This document shows positions 4,825 through 10,507 of a stretch of 10,507 bases of DNA, piece by piece. Below the pieces are notes generated by a model that was given only the letters and a program-made list of their open reading frames with translations, was not told the origin of the DNA and did no database searches. Both the position numbers and the translations under genes were made by a program. The stretch is from positions 1-10,507 of the forward strand of contig USHI01000038.1 of assembly GCA_900554405.1 (NCBI GenBank), read 5' to 3'. The stretch comes from an uncultured Eubacteriales bacterium (GTDB lineage: Bacteria > Bacillota > Clostridia > Oscillospirales > CAG-382). The first letter of the stretch is position 1; every line of letters starts with the position of its first letter.

Positions 4825-6360
4825 TTGGAACAGTATGCAATAGAGATGATCGGGATAACAAAACGGTTTCCGGGGATCATCGCCAACGACAATATAACCC
4901 TGCGCCTCAAAAAGGGCGAGATCCACGCTCTGCTGGGGGAAAACGGCGCGGGAAAATCCACGCTGATGAGCGTTCTTTTCGGGCTTTATCAGCCCGAGGA
5001 GGGGATTATTAAAAAGGACGGCAGGGAGGTAAAGATAACCAGCCCGAACGATGCGAACGCATTGGGGATCGGCATGGTGCACCAGCACTTCAAGCTTGTG
5101 GAATGCTTTACGGTTCTAGAAAATATCATTCTGGGCGACGAAACCTGCAAATTCGGATTTATCGAAAAAAAGCAATCGCGCGAACGCGTTATCGCTCTTT
5201 CGGATAAATACGGGCTTAGTATCGATCCGGATGCGCGTATCGAGGATATTACCGTCGGTATGCAGCAGCGTACCGAGATACTCAAAATGCTTTACCGTGA
5301 TAACGAAATACTTATATTCGACGAGCCTACGGCGGTACTTACCCCGCAGGAAACCTCCGAACTTATGCAGATCATGCGCAATCTTGCGGCGGAAGGGAAG
5401 TCGATACTTTTCATTACGCACAAGCTCAACGAGATCATGGCGGTCTCCGACCGTTGCTCGGTGCTGCGCAAAGGAAAATACATAGGCACGGTAAATACAT
5501 CCGAAACAAACATATCCGAGCTTTCCGAGATGATGGTCGGCAGAAACGTGAACTTTTCGGTCGACAAATCGCCTGCCGTGCCGGGCGATACGGTGCTTTC
5601 GGTGCGCGATCTTACCGTCGCCTCCAAGCGGCATAAGAAAAACGCCGTAAACGGTGTTTCGTTCGATGTGCACGCGGGCGAAATCGTCTGTATCGCAGGG
5701 ATCGACGGCAACGGTCAGACCGAGCTTGTTTACGGCATAACCGGGCTTGAACCGGTGTCCGGCGGGCAGGTGAGCATCTGCGGGAAGGATATCACGCATT
5801 CCTCCATACGCCGCCGCGTGAAGAACGGCGTGGGGCATATCCCGGAGGACAGGCACAAGCATGGGCTCGTGCTGGATTATTCGCTTGAAAACAATATGGT
5901 GCTGCAGCGGTATTACGAACCGGAATTCTGCAACCCGTTGGGATTTATAAAAAAGAGAAACATCAGGAAATATACCGAACGCCTTATCGGCGAATATGAT
6001 ATACGTTCCGGTCAGGGCGCGATAACCTCCATGCGCAGTATGTCCGGCGGCAACCAGCAGAAGGCGATAGTCGCGCGGGAGATCGACCGCGATCCGAAGC
6101 TTCTTATCGCCGTGCAGCCTACGCGCGGGCTGGATGTCGGGGCGATAGAGCACGTTCACAGGCATATCGTGCAGTGCCGCGATTCCGGGAGCGCCGTGCT
6201 GCTTGTGAGCCTGGAGCTGGATGAAGTAATGGATGTCGCCGACAGGATCCTTGTCATGTACGAGGGCAAAATTGTCGGCGAATTCGGCGCGGGCGAAGTC
6301 ACGGAAAATGAACTCGGGCTTTATATGTCCGGCGCGAAGAGAAGGGAGGCACACGAATGA
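4825..6360 (+). CDS. Nucleoside ABC transporter ATPase, two fused nucleotide-binding domains (NupO/NupA-like)
   Basis: This is the cytoplasmic motor that powers nucleoside import through the two permeases encoded next. From the TTG start it has 511 residues, the usual length for this RbsA-like fused ATPase group. Domain 1: Walker A GENGAGKST (38-46), Q-loop HQHF (86-89), a degenerate signature VGMQQR (144-149), Walker B LIFDEPTA (163-170), H-loop THK (198-200). Domain 2: a Walker A-like GIDGNGQTEL (292-301) lacking the GKS/T core, a good signature MSGGNQQK (406-413), Walker B LLIAVQPTRGLD (426-437) with Gln431 in place of the catalytic Glu, and no H-loop His. This asymmetry is normal for the family and is not damage. 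The product probably resembles B. subtilis NupO or lactococcal NupA rather than a sugar transporter, given the BMP receptor and salvage neighbours. It overlaps the next gene by four bases (ATGA). Confidence 0.93.
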   Translation: MEQYAIEMIGITKRFPGIIANDNITLRLKKGEIHALLGENGAGKSTLMSVLFGLYQPEEGIIKKDGREVKITSPNDANALGIGMVHQHFKLVECFTVLENIILGDETCKFGFIEKKQSRERVIALSDKYGLSIDPDARIEDITVGMQQRTEILKMLYRDNEILIFDEPTAVLTPQETSELMQIMRNLAAEGKSILFITHKLNEIMAVSDRCSVLRKGKYIGTVNTSETNISELSEMMVGRNVNFSVDKSPAVPGDTVLSVRDLTVASKRHKKNAVNGVSFDVHAGEIVCIAGIDGNGQTELVYGITGLEPVSGGQVSICGKDITHSSIRRRVKNGVGHIPEDRHKHGLVLDYSLENNMVLQRYYEPEFCNPLGFIKKRNIRKYTERLIGEYDIRSGQGAITSMRSMSGGNQQKAIVAREIDRDPKLLIAVQPTRGLDVGAIEHVHRHIVQCRDSGSAVLLVSLELDEVMDVADRILVMYEGKIVGEFGAGEVTENELGLYMSGAKRREAHE

Positions 6361-7475
6361 GCTTCAAAAACAGTATTAAAGAAGCGCTGAAATCCTTTAT
6401 CGCTTCGATCGTATGCATTCTTCTCGGGCTTCTGATCGGCTATGTTGCGCTTCTTATCATAGAGCCTTCGGGCGCAAAGGATGCGATAGTCGCCGTTGTA
6501 AAGAACTTCATGAACTATTCCAGGGAAGCAACACGGCTGAGGTACTTCGGCGATACGCTTGTCAAAACCGCTCCGCTTCTGCTTTGCTCGCTTTCCATAC
6601 TGTTTTCCTACAAAGCCGGGCTTTTCAATATCGGTGCCGCGGGGCAATATGTCGCGGGGACGGTCGCCTGCCTGTATTCCGCGCTTAAATGGGGCTGGGG
6701 CTGGCTGCCGTGTATGCTTTTTGCGATTTTGTGCGGCGCGCTTGTCGGTGCGTTGTCCGGCGCGCTCAAAGCCTACTGCAACGTGAACGAGGTCATTTCG
6801 GGCATAATGCTCAACTGGATATTGCTTTATTCCGCTAATATGATACTCGAAAACGTCAAGGAAGTCGGAAGCCCGTACACCGTGGCGCTCAAAGCCAGGA
6901 ACTCCGGCGCGATGCTGCCCTCTCTCGGGCTTGGAAAATACTTCAACAACAATAAGTATGTCACCATAGCGATACCGCTTGCCATCGTTGTTGCCGTTGC
7001 CGTTTGGGTCGTGCTCACGAAAACCAAATTCGGGTACGAGCTGAAAGCCACCGGCTTCAACAAAAACGCCGCAAAGTATTGCGGTATGGCGGAAAAGCGC
7101 AATATCGTGCTGACACTTGCCATCGGCGGCGCGCTTGCGGGCCTGGGCGCTTCGCTCTTTTATCAGACAGGCTACGAGCAATGGGAATGCACTGTCGGTA
7201 CCGTTCCGGCAATGGGCTTCAACGGTATATCCGCCGCATTCCTAGGCGGTCTCAACCCGATCGGAGCGATATTCTCCTCCTTCTTCATTCAGCACATAAC
7301 CATCGGCGGTTCTCATGTCGATCTCAATGTGTATTGCTCGCAGATATCCGAGCTTATCTCGGCGATAATCATTTATCTTTGCGGGTTTGTCATGTTCATG
7401 AAATACCTCATGGATAAAGGCACGCTCCGTATCGGCGAACGCTTCGGCAGAAAAAAGAAAGGAGGGGATGAATAA
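6357..7475 (+). CDS. Nucleoside ABC transporter permease 1 (NupP/NupB-like)
   Basis: An integral membrane subunit of the nucleoside importer, of the BPD-transp-2 type permease superfamily. It has 372 residues, with a short charged N-terminus and a first membrane segment at about 14-35. The typical motif AGLFNIGAAGQ is at 87-97, followed by several hydrophobic segments (about 99-136, 146-163, 202-220, 250-268, 290-312, 332-350). A cytoplasmic loop FGYELKATGFNKNAAKYCGM (225-244) is expected to contact the ATPase, and the C-terminal tail is basic and ends in GRKKKGG. The AGLFNIGAAGQ motif is characteristic of the first of the two permeases in these operons. The start overlaps the ATPase stop by four bases, and the stop overlaps the next ATG by one base (TAATG), so translation is coupled throughout. 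Confidence 0.93.
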   Translation: MSFKNSIKEALKSFIASIVCILLGLLIGYVALLIIEPSGAKDAIVAVVKNFMNYSREATRLRYFGDTLVKTAPLLLCSLSILFSYKAGLFNIGAAGQYVAGTVACLYSALKWGWGWLPCMLFAILCGALVGALSGALKAYCNVNEVISGIMLNWILLYSANMILENVKEVGSPYTVALKARNSGAMLPSLGLGKYFNNNKYVTIAIPLAIVVAVAVWVVLTKTKFGYELKATGFNKNAAKYCGMAEKRNIVLTLAIGGALAGLGASLFYQTGYEQWECTVGTVPAMGFNGISAAFLGGLNPIGAIFSSFFIQHITIGGSHVDLNVYCSQISELISAIIIYLCGFVMFMKYLMDKGTLRIGERFGRKKKGGDE

Positions 7476-8416
7476 TGTCCCTGCTCATACAGTATACTCT
7501 GCTCTTCTCCTCGGTACTTTTGCTTGTTGCGCTCGGCGGCTGCTTTTCCGAGCATTCCGGGGTCATCAACCTCGGCCTGGAGGGCATAATGGTTATCGGC
7601 GCACTGGGCGGCGCACTCACGATGCGCTATCTCCCGGAGGATACATCCTCCTTTGTCACCTTTGTTGCCGTTGCCGGCGCCAGCCTGCTTGCCGGTATGC
7701 TCTTTTCGGTACTGCTTGCTGTCCCGGCGATACACCTGCGTGCCGACCAGACGATTATCGGCACCGCGATGAATATGCTTGCCACCGCCTTTGCGACCGT
7801 GCTTGTAAAGGCGATAAACACCGCCGCGAATTCCGGCGATGTCTCCTCCGAAATATTCTACGGCCCCGCAAGGAGCAAGATGCTCATCACTATCGGCGGA
7901 TTCGAATTCAACTGGTTTGTGGTGCTTTCGGTCGTCGTGCTTGCGGGCGCGTGGCTCGTGCTTTATAAAACGCGCTTTGGGCTTCGGCTCATGGCTTGCG
8001 GCGAATATCCGCAGGCTGCGGCATCCGTGGGTATCAGTGTTTATAAAATGCGCTGGGCAGGCGTGCTGATCTCCGGCGCGCTGGGCGGCTTGGGCGGTAT
8101 CGCCTATATCACCTGCAGCGTAAGCCGCTGGAAGTTCGAAAACGGTGTTGCCGGGTTCGGATTCCTTGCGCTTGCCGTTATGATATTCGGTCAGTGGAAG
8201 CCGCTTTATATCGGCGCCGCCACATTGCTGTACGGTATGCTTCGCGCGCTTTCGAACGTGTATTCTGGCTTCAGTCTGCTCGAATCGCTCCACCTTCCCG
8301 GCGGCGTGTATAATATGCTTCCCTATATCATTTCCATTGTCGTTCTCGCGTTTACGTCAAAACGCTCCCGCGCGCCGAAGTCGGAAGGCATTCCGTACGA
8401 TAAGAGTATGCGCTGA
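7475..8416 (+). CDS. Nucleoside ABC transporter permease 2 (NupQ/NupC-like)
   Basis: The second membrane subunit of the importer, paired with the preceding permease. It has 313 residues. The family motif GVINLGLEGIM is at 29-39. Hydrophobic segments lie at about 5-22, 35-50, 60-84, 93-112, 146-163, 195-213, 227-240, 245-262 and 279-294. The predicted ATPase-coupling loop TRFGLRLMACGEYPQAAASV is at 166-185, and GFGFLALAVMIFGQWKP is at 227-243. The ATG is nine bases after GGAGG (7461-7465) and shares a base with the previous stop. An overlapping upstream ATG at 7468 is in another frame and was not used. The product resembles YufQ/NupQ-type subunits; the nucleoside specificity is inferred from the family and neighbours, not from identified binding residues. 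Confidence 0.93.
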   Translation: MSLLIQYTLLFSSVLLLVALGGCFSEHSGVINLGLEGIMVIGALGGALTMRYLPEDTSSFVTFVAVAGASLLAGMLFSVLLAVPAIHLRADQTIIGTAMNMLATAFATVLVKAINTAANSGDVSSEIFYGPARSKMLITIGGFEFNWFVVLSVVVLAGAWLVLYKTRFGLRLMACGEYPQAAASVGISVYKMRWAGVLISGALGGLGGIAYITCSVSRWKFENGVAGFGFLALAVMIFGQWKPLYIGAATLLYGMLRALSNVYSGFSLLESLHLPGGVYNMLPYIISIVVLAFTSKRSRAPKSEGIPYDKSMR

Positions 8417-8431
8417 AAGGGCGGCAAAGCG

Positions 8432-9052
8432 ATGGAAAATGTCCTGCTTATCGGGATCGCCGGCGGCAGCGGCAGCGGGAAAACGACACTCGCGCGCCGA
8501 ATTGTGGAAAATTTCGGCGACGATGTCACCGTGATACGTCATGATAATTATTACAAACGTCACGATGAACTCCCGTTCGAAAAGCGCTGCTGCCTTAATT
8601 ATGACGAACCCGGCGCGTTCGACACCGAATTGCTTATCGGCGATCTGAAAGCGCTCCGGTCCGGTGCCGCGGTGGAATGCCCGGTATATGATTTTGCCGA
8701 TCATAACCGTTCGGATAAAACACTTCATATCGAACCGAAGCGCGTTATAATCGTCGAAGGAATACTTATCTTTGCCGACGAACGTCTTTCGGAGCTTTTC
8801 GATATCCGCATATTTGTGGATACCGATCCGGATGTCCGCATTCTTCGCCGCGCCCTGCGCGATGTGAAGGAACGCGGAAGGAGCCTTGATTCGGTCGTGA
8901 CACAGTATCTCGCGACAGTCAAGCCGATGCATGAACGCTATGTCGAACCTTCCAAGAAGCGCGCCGATATTATTGTTCCGGAAGGCGGTCATAACCGCGT
9001 TGCGACGGAAATGATAGTCGAGCGCATACGCCGGCAGCTTAATAAATGCTGA
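8432..9052 (+). CDS. udk: Uridine/cytidine kinase (copy 2)
   Basis: A second cytoplasmic kinase for uridine and cytidine, also 206 residues, with P-loop GGSGSGKTT (11-19), HDNYY (37-41), YDF..H.R (86-93), VIIVEGILIF (105-114), the lid segment RRALRDVKERGR (139-150) and PEGGHN (183-188). All catalytic motifs are intact. It starts 15 bases after the permease 2 stop with only a weak purine-rich site (AAAGGGCGG), so it is probably translated at a lower level or by coupling. It is the last gene before a terminator, and so belongs with the transporter: phosphorylating an imported nucleoside traps it. It aligns without gaps to copy 1 at 61% identity (hand count), but about 25 of its first 60 codons end in A/T versus 10 of 60 in copy 1, so it is an old paralog or separately acquired, not a recent tandem duplication. 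Confidence 0.95.
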   Translation: MENVLLIGIAGGSGSGKTTLARRIVENFGDDVTVIRHDNYYKRHDELPFEKRCCLNYDEPGAFDTELLIGDLKALRSGAAVECPVYDFADHNRSDKTLHIEPKRVIIVEGILIFADERLSELFDIRIFVDTDPDVRILRRALRDVKERGRSLDSVVTQYLATVKPMHERYVEPSKKRADIIVPEGGHNRVATEMIVERIRRQLNKC

Positions 9053-9058
9053 GATTTG

Positions 9059-9098
9059 CGCGGGCTGTAACGCTATGTTTGCAGCCCGCGGCTTTTTT
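9059..9098 (+). terminator. Intrinsic terminator after udk copy 2
   Basis: CGCGGGCTG (9059-9067) pairs perfectly with CAGCCCGCG (9082-9090), nine base pairs with a 14-base loop. Two bases later comes TTTTTT (9093-9098). It begins six bases after the udk stop and marks the end of the transporter-udk transcript. Confidence 0.88.
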
Positions 9099-9102
9099 GC
9101 TA

Positions 9103-9131
9103 TTTACAAAGCCTGTGCGGTGTGGTAAAAT
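9103..9131 (+). promoter_or_regulatory. Predicted sigma-A-type promoter for the AI-2E-family gene
   Basis: TTTACA (9103-9108), a 17-base spacer and TAAAAT (9126-9131), with TGG immediately before the -10 box (extended -10). The block GGTAAAATAGCGTCG (9124-9138) matches the promoter of udk copy 1 at 14 of 15 bases. The leader is short and ends in AAGGAGG, just before the ATG at 9163. Confidence 0.75.
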
Positions 9132-9162
9132 AGCGTCGTGACCAGGCGAAGGAGGCAAGAAA

Positions 9163-10491
9163 ATGAAAAACCGCGATGAAGAAAATCGGTTTTCCGAGGA
9201 AAATACATCCGGCGCGGCAATGCGCAGGACAGTCTTTATCTTTGCTCTGTGTATAACCGCGATAATCCTGCTTTCGCGCATAGATGCGATAAAATCCGCC
9301 GTCGGGTGGCTTTTCGGGATACTTTCCCCCATCCTTATCGGCGTTGTGCTTGCATATATCATCAACCCGGTGTACGTCTGGGTGGAAAAGCTTTTTCTCA
9401 AAGACTTTGCGAAATGCAAAAGGATGAGCAATAAGTGGAGGCTTCGCCTTTCCCACGGGCTCGGCGTTGCGCTTTCGGTATCGTTTATGCTTGCGGTTAT
9501 CGCTCTGCTGCTGTTTCTGATAATCCCCGAGCTGCTCGAAAGCCTCGAAAAGCTCATAAAGCTCACCCCTTCGATAATAGACAACGCTTCCGAATGGCTC
9601 AATGCACAAAAGGATTCGGATAATATATTCATGCGGAACCTTTCGGATATCGTCGCACAGGCGCTTGCCAGTATATCCGATTGGCTCAAAAACAAGGCGG
9701 CGGATGCTTTGGGCAGCGTGATAAGCAGTGTTTATTCGGTTGTAATGTTTATCTTCGATTTTCTTATTGCCATACTCGTGTGCATATACGCACTGCTTGA
9801 AAAGAAGCAGTTTATCGCACAGAGCAAAAAAATGCTTTTTGCGCTTTACAACCCGGAAAAAGCCAATTACATACTCAGCGCCGCCCGTTACGGCAACCAT
9901 ATCTTCGGGCGGATCGTCTCCGGCAAGATACTCACATCGGCAATGATCGGTGTCGTAACCTATATTTTCATGCTTATCATGAAAATGCCGTATGCTCTGC
10001 TTTCGAGCGCCGTTGTCGCCGTTACGAACGTTATCCCGTTTTTCGGCCCGTTTATCGGCGGTATACCCACCTGCTTTATAATCATGCTTAATGATGTTCG
10101 CCAGGGTATAATATACGGCGTATTCTGCATTGTGATCCAGCAGATCGAGGGTAACGTCATATCCCCGAAGATAGCCGAGGAAAAAACCGGCGTTTCGCAG
10201 TTCTGGGTCACTTTCGCGCTTATATCCTGCGGCGGTATCTTCGGGCTGATGGGAATGCTGTTTTCGGTTCCCGCCTTAGCGGTGCTCTTCTATTGCATCC
10301 GAATTGCCGTGGAGCGCAGGCTGCGCGAAAAGGGCTTGCCGATTCCCAGCGCGGAATATCTGAATGTCGATGCCTACGATACCGAAACCGAAAGCTTTGT
10401 TCTCCACCCGGATTCGGAACAGCTCCCTGCGGAAAAAGCTCCGGAGGAGAATGCCCCCGGCTCCGGCTACGGCACCGATAAGACCGAATAA
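9163..10491 (+). CDS. AI-2E family transporter (PF01594-type membrane protein)
   Basis: A multi-pass inner-membrane protein of 442 residues belonging to the AI-2E/YdiK/YtvI family. Members have been linked to export of autoinducer-2, to Na+/H+ exchange or to other effluxes; the substrate here cannot be read from the sequence. There is a charged 20-residue N-terminus, then membrane segments at about 22-40, 47-68, 98-121, 186-211, 253-272, 276-305 and 347-378. The stretch between 121 and 185 is amphipathic and soluble. Family hallmarks are IPFFGPFIGGIP (291-302) and QQIEGNVISPKI (326-337). The C-terminal tail (about 385-442) is hydrophilic and acidic with many Pro, Glu and Asp, probably a disordered cytoplasmic tail. 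The ATG follows AAGGAGG closely. With its own promoter and a terminator in front, it is a separate unit from the nucleoside operon, though its promoter resembles that of udk copy 1. Confidence 0.92.
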   Translation: MKNRDEENRFSEENTSGAAMRRTVFIFALCITAIILLSRIDAIKSAVGWLFGILSPILIGVVLAYIINPVYVWVEKLFLKDFAKCKRMSNKWRLRLSHGLGVALSVSFMLAVIALLLFLIIPELLESLEKLIKLTPSIIDNASEWLNAQKDSDNIFMRNLSDIVAQALASISDWLKNKAADALGSVISSVYSVVMFIFDFLIAILVCIYALLEKKQFIAQSKKMLFALYNPEKANYILSAARYGNHIFGRIVSGKILTSAMIGVVTYIFMLIMKMPYALLSSAVVAVTNVIPFFGPFIGGIPTCFIIMLNDVRQGIIYGVFCIVIQQIEGNVISPKIAEEKTGVSQFWVTFALISCGGIFGLMGMLFSVPALAVLFYCIRIAVERRLREKGLPIPSAEYLNVDAYDTETESFVLHPDSEQLPAEKAPEENAPGSGYGTDKTE

Positions 10492-10507
10492 CAAAAAAAA
10501 ATACAGG

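Noticed and set aside
5116..6354. Minus-strand open frame of 412 codons opposite the ATPase gene
   Set aside because: It is fully antisense to a well-conserved ATPase, is rich in His and Arg as expected for complement translation, and has no promoter or ribosome site.
5124..6360. Degenerate signature in domain 1 and degenerate Walker A and B in domain 2 of the ATPase as signs of decay
   Set aside because: The same asymmetry is normal in RbsA/NupO-type fused ATPases, and all paired functional motifs are complementary.
7373..8293. Minus-strand open frame of 306 codons opposite permease 2
   Set aside because: It is antisense to a recognisable membrane protein; the highly charged, low-complexity composition is what complemented hydrophobic codons give.
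10492..10507. A-rich tail at the right edge
   Set aside because: Only 16 bases remain; the A9 run has no stem and nothing can be supported.

Overview
The window is a nucleoside uptake and salvage/catabolism locus from a moderately GC-rich (roughly mid-50s % by eye) Gram-positive-type bacterium, most likely an uncultured member of the Clostridia. Support for this comes from the strong AGGAGG-like ribosome sites, the lipobox-type solute receptor, the tight gene packing, and a BMP/NupOPQ-type nucleoside ABC transporter of the kind found in Firmicutes. This assignment is an inference; no rRNA or other phylogenetic marker is present.

Layout. Positions 1-926 are on the minus strand: deoD (purine nucleoside phosphorylase) followed by the first 63 codons of psuG (pseudouridine-5'-phosphate glycosidase), which runs off the left edge. 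A divergent promoter region (927-1095) has back-to-back -35 boxes. From 1096 everything is on the plus strand: udk copy 1, tdk, deoC and cdd, packed with overlaps or very short gaps. A second promoter (3420-3448) then precedes a BMP-family nucleoside-binding lipoprotein gene that is interrupted by a frameshift. An intrinsic terminator (4765-4792) separates it from the transporter ATPase gene, two permease genes and udk copy 2, followed by a second terminator (9059-9098). The last gene, an AI-2E-family membrane protein, has its own promoter.

How the genes work together. The lipoprotein captures nucleosides outside the cell, and the tandem-domain ATPase with two permeases imports them. Cdd deaminates (deoxy)cytidine. 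The Udk enzymes phosphorylate uridine and cytidine, and Tdk phosphorylates thymidine and deoxyuridine. DeoD cleaves purine nucleosides to base and (deoxy)ribose-1-phosphate. DeoC cleaves deoxyribose-5-phosphate to acetaldehyde and glyceraldehyde-3-phosphate. PsuG cleaves pseudouridine-5'-phosphate to uracil and ribose-5-phosphate. No deoB (phosphopentomutase) or pyrimidine nucleoside phosphorylase gene is visible here.

Points deserving a second look: (1) DeoD lacks a five-residue block that normally carries the ribose-binding Glu-Met-Glu motif; (2) the binding-protein gene has a frameshift in an abnormal G-rich stretch containing a G8 run; (3) two ungapped, 61%-identical udk paralogs bracket the cluster and differ strongly in codon ending; (4) base usage changes at the tdk/deoC junction; (5) a nearly identical 15-base promoter block occurs before udk copy 1 and before the last gene. 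I see no CRISPR array, tRNA, rRNA, phage or insertion-sequence feature, and no evidence of a wholly new system. The interest lies in the damaged or altered salvage genes.
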